64,000 bases of DNA from Podocnemis expansa (lineage: Eukaryota > Chordata > Testudines > Podocnemididae), in NCBI GenBank assembly GCA_007922195.1, contig ML682125.1:2106662-2170661 (forward strand), in the 5' to 3' direction. The position numbers and the translations under genes were made by a program. Below the pieces are notes generated by a model. That model made no database searches. It saw only the letters and a program-made list of their open reading frames with translations, and had not been told where the DNA came from. Of the stretch, positions 21,821-31,745 are shown piece after piece (position 1 is the first letter of the stretch; each line of letters starts with the position of its first letter).

Positions 21821-22240
21821 GTCAATCCTGGGGCCAATTTTGTTCAACATCTTCATTAGTGATCTGGATGATGGGATGGATTGCATACTCGGTAAGTTTG
21901 CGGATGACACCAAGCGGGGGGGGGGGGAATGGTAGCTACAGTGGAGGATAGGGATAGGACTCAGGGAGACCTAGATAAACTGGAGCATGGGGTCATATGA
22001 AATCTCTTGAGGTTCAACAAGGACAGATGCAATGTCCTGCATTTAGAATGGAAAAATCCCACGTACTGCTACAGGCTGGGAACTGACCAGCTAAGTAGCA
22101 TCTCTGTAGAAAAGGACCTGGGGTTTATGGTGAACAGGAAACAGGATATGAATCAACATTATTCGCTTGTTGCCAAAAAGGCCAACAGCATATTCGGCTG
22201 CATCAGTAGGAGTCTTGGCAGTAGATCGAGGGATGTCATT
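21821..22240 (+). mobile_element. CR1 LINE copy D, internal fragment
   Basis: The plus-strand CR1 RT starts at the [19 protein letters not shown] block and includes an intact KFADDTK box near 21895-21915, followed by a G-homopolymer. It then has the MRFNKDRCNVLHLEW region (22007 onward) and the next conserved block, and stops at 22240 against a GC-rich insertion. The divergence is moderate. Confidence 0.85.
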
Positions 22241-22926
22241 TCCAGGGGCGTCGCTGGGGTGGGGAGGGACCTAGGGCACAGGCCCACCCCCCGCCCCCAG
22301 AGGGCAGGCCCCGCCCCCAGCCAGAAGGCCACATCCCCTGGCCCAGGATAGGGCCAGGGGGAGGCCGTGCCACTGAAGGCAGCTAGGCCACAGTGCGGCA
22401 CAGCGCAGCCCGGCCCGGCCTGGCCCAAAGCAGCCGCTGGAGGACGGGCCCGCAGCCGCAGCCCCGGATCCCTGGACGGGGATCCGGGGCCTGGCCGCCG
22501 GTGGCCAAGGTGACCCCGTCCCCGGCCAGGGATCCCGGGCCCAGCCGGCCACCCACAGCTGCGGCGGCCCCTTCCCCTGCAGGGGATCTGGGGCCTGGCC
22601 GCCAGCGGCCACGGCCGCAGCAGCCCCATCCCCAGCCTGGGATCTGGGGCTGCGGCTGCAGGCCTGACCTCCAGCAGCCGCTTCTGGCCAGGCCGGGCTG
22701 TGTCGTGGCCTAGCTGCCGGCGGCGGCGCGGCCTCCCCCTGGCCCTATCCCTGACCAGGGGGTGGGGCCTGCTGAGCGGCCAGCTAGGCCCCGGATCCCT
22801 GGCTGTAGCCGTGGCTGCAGCCTGCCGGGCATCAGGCCCCGGATCCCCGGCCCGATTGGGCCAGAGATCCGGGGCACTGGCCTTGGGACCCGGGGCATGT
22901 GCCCCGGGGTGCCCAAAGCCAGCAAC
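22241..22926. mobile_element. GC-rich block, possible non-autonomous hAT element with internal repeats
   Basis: The left border reads CAGGGGCGTCGCTGGGG. The right border is the inverse of CAGTGACGTTGCTGG, which makes imperfect inverted ends. The interior repeats GGATCC/GGGCCTGGCCGCC motifs. The two flanks are CR1 pieces of opposite orientation, and no 8-bp duplication is seen. Long translations on both strands (for example over 22159-23208) are composition artefacts. It is locally CpG-rich but has no promoter or exon evidence. Confidence 0.45.
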
Positions 22927-23510
22927 GTCACTGATCTCACCATCATCCTCATTAAAGACAGAGGCAAAGTACTTATTTAGATATTCAGCCATGCCTAGAT
23001 TATCCTTGATCTCTACCCCATCCTCAGTGTATAGTGGTCCAACCTCCTCCTCCTGTGTTTTCTTTCTATTTATATGGCTGAAGAACCTTTTACTATTGGT
23101 TTTGATTCCCTTTGCAAGGTCTAACTCTGCTTGGCTTTTGGCCTTCCTCACTTGATCCCTACATGCTCTGACCTCTAAAAAGTAGTCCTCCTTTCCTATC
23201 CCTCCCAACTTCCACTACTTGTAGGCCTTGTGTTTCCTCCTAATCACCTGTTTAAGATGTTCATTCATCCAGCTTGGTTTAGACCCCATGCCTGAAAACT
23301 TTTTCCTCTTCTTTGGAATGCAGGCTTTAGATAGTTCTGCAGCTTTGTCTTGAAGCAGTTCCAAGCATCCTCAATGTTCATATCCGTGAATTCTTTGGTT
23401 GAGTCCACTTCCCTAGCTAATTCCCTTAATTTTTTTAAGTTAGCCATTTTGAAGTCAAAGACTCTGGTCACAGATTTATTTTTGCTTACCCTTCCATTCA
23501 GTTTAAATTG
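22927..23510 (-). mobile_element. CR1-clade LINE fragment (endonuclease-RT linker)
   Basis: On the minus strand the text encodes the region between endonuclease and RT: KMANLKKLRELAREVD near 23440, then EVRACRDQVRKAKSQAELDLAK and KYFASVFNEDDG near 22930-23190. The orientation is opposite to the CR1 piece at 21821-22240, so two separate insertions met here. Confidence 0.8.
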
Positions 23511-24458
23511 GAATTATTAGAGAAATGGTATTTACAATGTGATTATATAAATCAATGAGATTCCTTTTTCCTGGGATCATCTTTGGTGACTGCACCGCAA
23601 AAATAATATAACCGAAATAGAAGGGATTCAGCGAGAGAGAGGATTACATTTAGCTGCTTTTACAACCTTCCATATAGTGAAAGAATGAAAAGGCTGTGGC
23701 TGTTTTTCAGAGGCAATGAATAAGAGAGTACATAATAGGGGCATGATGGGAGGGAATCTGTGTTTGGATGCATGGGATGAGGAGAGTTTCAGAAGTCTCA
23801 AGCTGCAACTGAAAGAATGAAATGCTGACTATAAAGTTTTCTGTTTACTGACCATATTTGCTTTTTTGAACTGAAATTTGATATAAAGGTTGTGCTAAGA
23901 CAATGACCATTTTGTAAGCTTTTCCTGTTCTTTGCAAATGTACAACTAATCCCACAATAACATGCTTTTCCTTTGCCCTTTTGAAATGGTGTTTTAATGA
24001 ACTGTGAACAGATTTTTTAACACACATCTAGGATCTTTGCACAAATGGCCCATTGATGTCAGTGTAAATTCCATTCAGGGAGTATAAGCAAAACATGACC
24101 CTAGAATATGTGTAGGCAGGCAAGGAAGTCTAGTTAAAAAGTATCTTGAATGCAGATACATATAGTATGTTTCACTCTTATCTTATGGAAAAACAATATA
24201 ATCAACTTTAAAGACCACTGGGTCTGAGATACCTGGAGATTAATAGTGTAGAAAATAGGAAGTTAAAGTCAGGTAGTGCGTCTCATCAAGTTGTCTTCTT
24301 CCCACTAGTAGGCAGGGAATAGTCCTTTTTGGAATTGCTTTATGCTACTTACCTTCTCCGATGATGCTTGGATACCACAGTGACTGACACTGAAAAGGAC
24401 AGCTGGACAGACAGACTGCACTTATTTGCTATTACTATCTCCCCAGCCCTCTCCTTAC
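23511..24458. other. M1AP intron 3 next to exon 3, nothing recognised
   Basis: This is AT-rich intronic DNA with the donor of exon 3 at its right edge. No repeat or gene was identified. Confidence 0.5.
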
Positions 24459-24641
24459 CTCAACAGAACTGTTTACTGAGCCTCCCACTGGCATATGTTT
24501 GGTGTACTGTTTAAACTGCTGGAGCCCATCTTGCACTGCCTGCATCACTCTGTCCCCCTTTTGTTGGAAAGAGCCTTCTCTGGGTAAGGAGCGAAGTTCA
24601 GAAATGCAGGTCTGAAGTTGAAGATAGCTCTCTTTTACTTT
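24459..24641 (-). CDS. M1AP: M1AP exon 3 (internal coding exon)
   Basis: This exon of 183 nt (61 codons, phase 0 at both ends) has an acceptor at 24642-24643 (CTATTTTACAG) and a GTAAGG donor at 24453-24458. The product reads KVKESYLQLQTCISELRS, then FQQKGDRVMQAVQDGLQQF and KQYTKHMPVGG, ending NSSVE. From memory the human protein has QVKGNFARLQTCISEL and VEDGLQQFKQYSRH in the same order. The upstream exon ends LLPFV and the downstream exon starts ITVLTG, so all three join in frame as expected. Intron 3 is about 21.4 kb, swollen by the transposons described here. Confidence 0.92.
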
Positions 24642-25470
24642 CTGTAAAATAGTATGCAATGGAAATTAAGGAGAGGAAATGTCAAATGTAATAAACATTA
24701 TTTTTTGCACAATACACAATTAGTTAGGGAACACACTGCCCCAAGATTACAGGGTTCAAAAGAAAGGATTGAACAGCATTATTGTTGTTCACAAGACTAT
24801 CCAAAGTCATGATTGAAAAGACTTTTAAAAGAACAAGAGGTTTGGAAGGGCTACAAATTTTTCTGCTTGAGGACCTGAGTCAACTAGGGGCTGGGAGGAA
24901 GATTTTTCCTGTGTGCAGGTTATCTCTGTGTAGTTTCCTGAACCTACGTTGGACATGACTGGTACTGGCAACAATTGTAAGCTGGACTAGATAAACAGCT
25001 TCTCACTCAATCTATATAGTTCTAAAGGCACACATCGCTGGTACAAATACATCCCTACAGCTGCTTGTGTTTTGCCTCCTGCACAAGTGATATGTAAAGG
25101 ATACAGTGTCTACATACCAAAATAACAGGCATCTTATACATAGTGTTTATCTGTCCAGGACTTGTCATAGTTATTTAATATGTATTACCTAGTCATCACC
25201 TTTCCCTAACGTAGACACAGGTTAACAACTTTTACCTTGGTATAACTCCTTAAAATCAACCCTAACAGGGACTCCTAGAATATATGGAGTGAATGGCTAG
25301 ATAGACATTTACAAAGATGTCAGTTAAATTACAACAGGACAAAATCTCTACCACAGACATACATAGTGAATGAATTGTAGTAAAATTTAGCTTTAACATG
25401 TCTAAATTATTGTTAAATGCACAATGAAGGGGCCAACAAAAGCTATAATCTACATCAGTTTAAACTCCTA
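24642..25470. other. M1AP intron 2 with an old CR1/L3-like fossil
   Basis: No gene is present. Around 24870-25010 the text (GATTTTTCCTGTGTGCAGGTTA, broken as GATTTTTCC then GCAGGTTA, later GGACTAGAT) resembles the 3' end of an ancient CR1/L3-type LINE, strongly eroded. Confidence 0.4.
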
Positions 25471-25928
25471 GGCTATGTCTACACATGCATTGTTATTTCA
25501 AAATAAGGATTTCGAAATGAGTTATTTCAAAATAAAATCCTTATTTCAAAATAAGTTAATTCAAATTAACAAAACGTTAATTCGAATTAAGGGAAAGCCT
25601 GCAATCCAAACGGCTGTTATTTCGGAAGGGATGTTTCGAAATAAAGCCGTTTGGACCTGTTGTTTTGAAACAGCTCTTTCGAAACAACAGGTCTACACAG
25701 TGTTGTTTCGAAAGAACAGGTCTAAATGGCTTTATTTTGAAATATCCCTTCCAAAATAACGGCCGTTTCAAGGGGGTGGCAGGTTTTACTTTTTCGAAAT
25801 GACGATTCTTATTTTGAAAGGACGGGATCCATCCTTTCGAAATAAGAAAACATCATGTAGACCTAATTTCTTTTTATTTCGAAATAACGAGTGTTATTTC
25901 GAAATAAAAGTGCTGTGTAGACATAGCC
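25471..25928. mobile_element. Harbinger-type MITE, 458 bp, TSD CTA
   Basis: The long inverted ends are GGCTATGTCTACACA at the left and its counterpart GTGTAGACATAGCC at the right. Each is followed by interleaved TTATTTCGAAATAA palindromes. It is flanked by the 3-bp duplication CTA (25468-25470 and 25929-25931). The left 130 bp match the left end of the coding element at 26578, so this MITE is a deletion derivative of that lineage or a close relative. Confidence 0.85.
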
Positions 25929-26577
25929 CTAGACTCCTTTTTGAACTATGTCTTTAGTCTCCATAAGCCCAGGGAGCCAAATTGCAATCTGTTTGGAAGC
26001 CACTGTGAAGTCAGGGATAATAAATAATAATTAAAATGCTCCTTTAGCTTTAACATTAAATATAGACCTCAATTTTTATGCAATTCAGTGTGAATACGGG
26101 TACTCATTACTCAGAGTCTGGGGAGTCTCTACTAATGTCAGTGGCCCCTTGAGGAGTAAAATGCAACTCAGTATCAGTAAATGTCAGACCCCAGACCTAA
26201 ATAACAGTTCAGATTTTGGAAGAAAAGATTCCTTCTGCCCAGACCAAGTGAGTTTATATGAAGTGCACAAATTTTAGAGAGAACAGGAATTTTGAGAGCC
26301 TCAGTCAGAGGAACTCTGTTAGAATTTTTGTTTTAATCTTTTCTTTGTTAAAAACTAGGTCACAGCTTTATGCACACACTCCAAAGACCATCTCTTGTAA
26401 ATACATTAAACTGCAATTAATATGCTAGTGGCTTTAACCCTTGATGTGCAGCTTTGGGCTAATGGACCCAGACTAGTGAATATCTAGAAAGAAGACTGGA
26501 TTCATTTCTAAGTCAAAAGCTTCAAACTGAACAAAGTACGTTGTATTTGTCCCTAATCTCCTGTTGTCATACTGGGA
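25929..26577. other. M1AP intron 2, nothing recognised
   Basis: This is a short AT-rich spacer between two related Harbinger elements, with no recognised feature. Confidence 0.5.
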
Positions 26578-27090
26578 GGCCATGTTCACACATAAACTGT
26601 TATTTTGAAATAAGTTATTTTGAAATAAAATCCTTATTTTGAAATAACTTAAATCAAAATAAGAAAATATTAAATCGAATTAAGGGAAACCCTCAAAGCA
26701 AATAGCATCCCCTGCGTCTGGACATACTCCTCGCTTCCGGAGAGGGACAGCATGGGAGATGTGGCAACACAGCCCCCTCGCTGGGCCATGCTGGCAGCCA
26801 TGTGGCCAGCCAATTGCATAAAAGCAGGAACTGACCTCCCCTCCCTGTCCATTGTGACCCCCAAGAGCTTGTGAGAGAGATGGCTATGGATGGTCCCTGG
26901 ATCTCATACCATCTTCGAGCGCTTGGTAGACCCCCTGCTAGCCTGCAGGGTGCTGCCCTGCTGTGGGACGCAGTCTTCCCTGAGCCCGATGATCCCAAAG
27001 CTGAGCCCCGGACCATTGTCTCAGAGGCCCTTGCAGCAGCAATAGCTCCCCATGTCCCTTCTGTGCCACAGCACATCTGGGCACCAGCAC

Positions 27091-28126
27091 AGATTGGTAG
27101 GAGTGGGTTGTCCTGCAAACCTGGAGCAACGAGCAGTGGAGGAGGAACGTCTGGGTTAGCAGAGAGACCTTCACCCATCTTGTCGTCAAGCTCACCCCAG
27201 TCCTGCGTCGAAGGGACACAGTGATGAGGGCAGCCATCCCTATGGACAAGAGAGTGACCATCGCTCTCGGAAGATGGCCACTCCCAAGTCCCACAGGTCT
27301 GTTGCCCATCTCTTTAGCATTGGGAGGTCCACCATTGGGGAAGTGCTGCTACAGGTTGTCCATGCCATCAACACAGTCCTGCTGCCACAACTCGTCACCC
27401 AGGGAGCGCTGCAGGACACCATCGCTGGCCTCGCCATCCTGGGCTTTCCAAACTGTGGGGGGGATACTCAATGTCACCCACATCCCTGTGTGAGCCCCAC
27501 CACACTGGGCACTGGAATACAGGAACAGGAAGGGATACCACTCGGTAATCCCGCAGGCCCTTGTGGACCACCAGGGCATCTTTCAGAACTGCTACATCGG
27601 ATGGCCAGGGAGGGCACACGATGGCAGGGTTCTGCACAACTCCTCCCTGTATCAGGGCATGGAGGCGGGCACCTTCTCCCCCCCTTCCCATAATATCACC
27701 ATTGGGGAAGTCGAGGTGCCCATCCTCATTGTTTCTGATGCGACTTACCCCCTCAGCCCTGGCTCACGCGCTCCTACACAGGACCCCACAATGCCAGACT
27801 GCAGCTTTTTAACTGTCACATCAGCTGCTGCCGACAGGTGGGTGAGCAGGCATTCGGCAGACTGAAGGCCCGCTGGAGGGGCCTCCTCACGCACCTGCAC
27901 CTCGCCGAGGACAGAATCGCGGAGGTCATCAGTGCCTGCATGGCGCTGCATAATCTCAGCGAGCTCTGGGGGGGAGCCAGTACCCGTCATGTGGGAGGCC
28001 GAGGCAGAGCTCATTGGTGCCTGGTTCCAGCAGCCAGAGGTGTTGGCTCCGAGGGAGCGACTGCCTCCCAGAGCAAGTGCTGTGAGGGAGGCACTGATGG
28101 ACCTATTTGTCCAGGAGGACATTTGA
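27091..28126 (+). pseudogene. Harbinger DDE transposase
   Basis: Reading across four or more frameshifts, the text shows the order of a Harbinger nuclease. There is a helical N-part (QTWSNEQWRRN, MRAAIPMDKRVTIAL), a helix-turn-helix-like segment (RSVAHLFSIGRSTIGEVLLQ) and FPNCGG. The first catalytic site follows, where the usual Asp is replaced (ILNVTHIPV in place of AIDGTHIPV-type text). The second Asp is in GRAHDGRV, then IGEVEVPILIVSDATYPL, and the catalytic Glu is in GEQAFGRLKARWRG. The C-terminus ends QEDI at 28126. An AATAAA signal follows at 28215-28220. Loss of the first Asp and the frameshifts make it inactive. Confidence 0.88.
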
Positions 28127-28214
28127 GGACCAGGCCTGCCCCACCATACTGCCCGCTCCCCCATTCTGTCACAGCCAGCCCCCACCCAAACCACCCACAC
28201 CCTGAACCCAACCC

Positions 28215-28220
28215 AATAAA
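28215..28220 (+). terminator. Poly(A) signal AATAAA of the Harbinger transposase gene
   Basis: AATAAA lies 89 bp after the transposase stop codon, in the short gap between the two convergent transposon genes. Confidence 0.5.
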
Positions 28221-28341
28221 ACACTGAACTTCAACTGTTAACATGGTGAACTTGCTTTATTTATAAAAAGAAGGGGGTCGGGGAAAGGGGAGCTTGGGAG
28301 GCAGCAAGGTTGGGGCAGGGGCAGAACTGGGGGGGACTAAA

Positions 28342-29760
28342 CTAGGACAAGGGATGTGGAGTGGGGGGTTGAGGACAGCAAGGTGGGGGCATATTATGGA
28401 GGACCCACCCCTGGGCCATGCCCCACTGCCCCACGCCCTTCCCTGTGGCCACCCCAGGTCCGGGGGGGCTGGTGGTGAAGGACAGTAGGGTCCCGAGGAG
28501 CTGCAGGTCCTTCAGGGTCCTGAGGGCAAGGTGTTTGCCAATGCAGCGCACGGCTACATTGAGGGCCTCCAGGGCCGTCGCCTGCCGTTCCACAGCCGCT
28601 GCCTGCCGCTCCAGGGCCACCACAACGCGCTTGTCTGCATCAGGGGCATGCTAGAGCTGCTGGAGGGCAGTGTCCTGGTGCTTCCCCTGCTCCGCTCGCC
28701 AGGCCAGGAACGAGTCTTCTGCTCATTGGCCGAGCTTGAGCAGGCTCGTGAGGATCTCCTCCTGGGTCCGGTGGGCTCTCCTCCTTGGCCTTGTGGTGGT
28801 AGGCTGGCTCGCAGGAGTAGGCCAGCACATGGGCACAAAAGCTGCAGGGCAGAAGTGAGAACAGTTACTGTCAGCCTACTGGCCTTGGGGTTGTGCAGCC
28901 TGTGAGCTGCAAACACCTCTGCCCTGGCTGCCAGCAGGATTCCTGATCTGTGTGCTGTGTACACTGCACTCAGGGGGCACGTGTCCTCATGGCCCACAGT
29001 AGTGAGCTGTACCCGGTAGCATGTGGCCCAGGAAGTCTCCCGAGGCCATGTGACAGCAGTGCTGGCTACAGGCTCTCTGCCCTGCATGCTGCCATGTCTA
29101 TGTATTGCCACCCCTGTGTTGAGGGACCCCCATCCTGCTTGGACCCAGGACCCTGTCTCCACATGCCTCCCTGCCACCTGCATCCACGAGAGAGCCTGTG
29201 CACCCACCCCCAGGCCCGAGCTCTACCATCCCAGGGCTGTGCCCCCCTTGGTACCCATGCCTTGCATTCCTAGGCCTGCCTGCTGGGGCAGGGGGACACT
29301 CACCAACTGGCATTCCTGATGTCCAGCTCAACGTCCCTTCCAGGGCAGCTGCCTCCTCCTCTGGCTCCTCTTTGGGGCTGCTGGCCCTCTACTCCTCAGT
29401 GAGGATCAGCTCTGGGCTCCCAAGTGGTGCGGTGCCGGGCTGGCTGTTCTTGCCCACGTCAAGGGCAGCCTCAGGCTCAGAGGGGGCTCCCTCAGGTGAA
29501 GTGGCCAGGGTGCTGGGCTCCCTGCTGTCCACCATCCGGGAAGGGAGGCTTCTGGGCTCCTGACCCAAGGAAGCATCCAGCTCCTGGTAGAAGGGGCAGC
29601 TGGTGACAGCAGCTGGCCCCTGGAGCTGCCTGGCCTCCCTGGCCCAGGCATAGCGTTGCCTCAGGCTCTTGACTTCGGAGCCATCAGCAGACAAGGCCTC
29701 AACCACGTACCGGTACACATCAACATTTCAGTGATGTGCCCGGAACCTGGCACGGATGTC
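28342..29760 (-). pseudogene. Harbinger MYB/SANT-like accessory protein
   Basis: Harbinger elements need a second protein with a MYB/SANT-like DNA-binding domain that brings the transposase to the ends. The 5' exon (to 29304) has the last helix of such a domain (VKSLRQRYAWAREARQ, then CPFYQELDASLG) and an acidic Pro/Ser-rich stretch. A GTGAGT donor (29298-29303) and a pyrimidine-rich CTGCAG acceptor (28842-28843) define a probable intron of about 460 bp. The second exon contains AYHHKAKEESPPDPG and a coiled-coil-like C-terminus (VVVALERQAAAVERQATALE). A stop follows LILTEE and the N-terminal SANT helices are missing, where CR1 and ATCA-repeat sequence begins. Not functional. Confidence 0.78.
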
Positions 29761-29835
29761 AATCAATCAATCAATCAATCAAATCCTAGGGCTGGAAGGG
29801 ACCTCGTGAGATCATCGAGTCCAACCCCCTGGGAA
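29761..29835 (-). mobile_element. CR1 3' tail fragment with (ATCA)n
   Basis: Five ATCA units (29761-29781) are followed by the reversed CR1 terminal block CCTAGGGCTGGAAGGGACC and GAGTCCAACCCC. It interrupts the MYB/SANT-like gene at its N-terminal side. The right boundary is uncertain. Confidence 0.75.
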
Positions 29836-30822
29836 TTGAACCCCTCCCTGCCCCAGATCCGCAGGAGGCACAGGGTCTCCTACTGGGACCAAACAGATGC
29901 CCGGTGTCACCCCTGTGCCCCAGCACCTTGAGCCTGAGCCATGCTGCTCACTGCCTGCAGGCACCAGGCTGGAAGGGCACTTCCTGGTCCCCAAGCACCC
30001 TGGGAGGAAGAAGATCAAGTCACGCTGGAATTGAAATAGCCGTTGTTTTGAAACAATGTGTCCGAACAGTGTTGTTTGGAAACAACCATTTCGAAACAAC
30101 AGCTATTTCAATTTCATATGAGGTTTTATTCTTTCAAAATGATGGACAATATTTTGAAATGATGGGGTCCCGTCATTCTGAAATAAAGAAACATCGTTTG
30201 GCCATGGCCAGTTTTATTTTGAAACAACAGTTGTTGTTTCAAAATAAAACCCTCGTGTGGATGTAGCCAGAGACTCTAGTCTTTCACCTGCTTTTACAGT
30301 CCTTTTCTAAATGGATGAAAGCCATTAATGTATGCACATTGCCACATTTAGGTTCATAATATTAGATTTAAAGGGTATCCTATCCAAACACAGTATTTAT
30401 TTTTTTTAAATAAAGGAAGCAACACAAATATGGGACTTGTGAGTCAGGTAGGGATGTTCCGTGCATCACAAGATCCATAACCTGAGACAGTACTGAAAGA
30501 CTATCTGCATTGCAATACAAAGAAGATTGCCTATACTTGATCTCATGCATGTATCCAGAAAGTATCAATGCCCATTGTTGCACATGACTAGCAGCCAAAG
30601 GTAGAATGCCTGTGTGTGGGCCCACAATCAATGTCAGGGGTTGATGGTCACTGAGAAGTGTGAACTTCTTTCCCCACAGGTACTGGTGAAATTTTCCAAT
30701 GCCAAAAACAATGCCCAGTGCTTCACATTTGATTTGGGCATAGTTAGTTTCTGCCTTGGTCAAGGTCTGTGAAGCAAAAGTGATAGGCCTCTTTTTGCCT
30801 ATTTCCAAACGTGTTAGTCTAG

Positions 30823-30990
30823 TCCAGCAAAAAAAAAAAAAAAAGAGTCATGGGGCACTTAAAGACTAACAGATTTATTTTTCGCATGAGCTTTCGTGGG
30901 GGATTTTCTCCCACAAAAGCTCATGCGAAAAATAAATCTGTTAGTCTTTAAGTGCCACACAACTCCTTGGTTTGTTTATTTTTTTTCCTC
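30823..30990. mobile_element. Penelope-like termini fused head to head (palindrome)
   Basis: The arms 30845-30900 and 30910-30967 are inverted copies of the Penelope 3' terminus (GTTAGTCTTTAAGTGCCAC, AATAAATCTG, CTCATGCG), separated by nine bases. An A-homopolymer of about 16 lies at 30829-30844. The palindrome joins within the hammerhead-like stem II, so the CTGANGA half is absent. It sits inside the Gypsy RNase H region. Confidence 0.82.
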
Positions 30991-31235
30991 TCTTTACCTG
31001 AAGTCATAACATAGGACAATACTGCTCCAGCTCCATAGAGGGAGGCATCACAGGCCAGTTGTAGGGGTAAGGAGGGATCAAAATGTGTCAAAACCCTAGA
31101 GTTTATCAGTGCAAATTTAGTTTTGTTAAATGCAACATCACAGACTTCAGGCCATTCCAGTCCTTCTTTGGCCCAAGGAGCTCATATAGGGGTTTCAGGA
31201 GCATTGCTAAATGTGGAATAAACTTGCTATAATAA

Positions 31236-31745
31236 CAAGAGTCCTGTGGCACCTTAAAGACTAAGGCTACGTTCACACACGGGATTATTTCGATACAAGT
31301 TGCTTTGAAACAACTTGTATCGAAATAACGCCTTATTTTGAAGTAAGTTGATTCAAATTAACAAGTTGTTAATTCGAATTAAGGAAAAAAGCATGAATCA
31401 AAATAGCATGTTCGGACAACAGTTATTTTGAAACGAGTCACCGTCGTTTCGAAATAACATGTTCCGATGGGATTGTTCCTAAACAATTATTTCAAAACAA
31501 CGTTGTTTCATCACCAAATGGGGTTTAAGTTGTTTTGAAACAACGGCGTTGTTTCGAAACAACAGAACCCGTTGTTTCGAAACAACGGTATGTCGTGTGA
31601 ACATGGCGTTTCTTATTTCGAAACAACCTCTGTTGTTTCGAAATAAGACTGCTGTGTGAACACAGCCTAACAGATTTCTTTGGGCATGAATCTGTTAGTC
31701 TTTAAGGTGCCACAAGACTCTCGTTGTTTTGCTGTACACTGACTA
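31236..31745. mobile_element. Penelope terminal fragment, interrupted by a Harbinger MITE
   Basis: AAGAGTCCTGTGGCACC and TTAAAGACTAA (31240-31264) are followed, after the MITE, by CAGATTTCTTTGGGCATG and GTTAGTCTTTAAGGTGCC. Rejoining the flanks at the TAA duplication gives a continuous Penelope tail, itself partly palindromic. It interrupts the Gypsy pol gene. Confidence 0.8.
31265..31668. mobile_element. Harbinger-type MITE, 404 bp, TSD TAA
   Basis: The ends are GGCTACGTTCACACAC and the inverse of GGCTGTGTTCACACAG, with internal TTGTTTCGAAACAA palindromes. It is flanked by TAA at 31262-31264 and 31669-31671, the typical 3-bp target of PIF/Harbinger elements. It is inserted in a Penelope fragment that is itself inside a Gypsy element. 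Confidence 0.9.

Larger units (their letters stand above)
26578..30268 (+). mobile_element. PIF/Harbinger DNA transposon, coding copy (3.7 kb)
   Basis: The ends are GGCCATGTTCACACA and the inverse of GGCTACATCCACACG. Both are continued by TTATTTTGAAATAA-type palindromes like the neighbouring MITEs. Inside are a plus-strand DDE transposase (27091-28126) and a convergent minus-strand MYB/SANT-like gene (29760-28342), which is the two-gene design of Harbinger elements. The flanking trinucleotides GGA and AGA agree at two of three positions. Both genes are damaged, and a small CR1 piece interrupts the element near 29761. Confidence 0.88.

Noticed and set aside
22159..23208. 349-codon minus-strand frame
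   Set aside because: Its first part is CR1 linker sequence and the rest is a GC-rich repeat block; Pro/Arg/Gly-rich frames on both strands there are composition effects.
26693..27178. 161-codon minus-strand frame near the Harbinger left end
   Set aside because: It is antisense to transposase-lineage sequence, with no recognisable domain; the coding strand there is plus.
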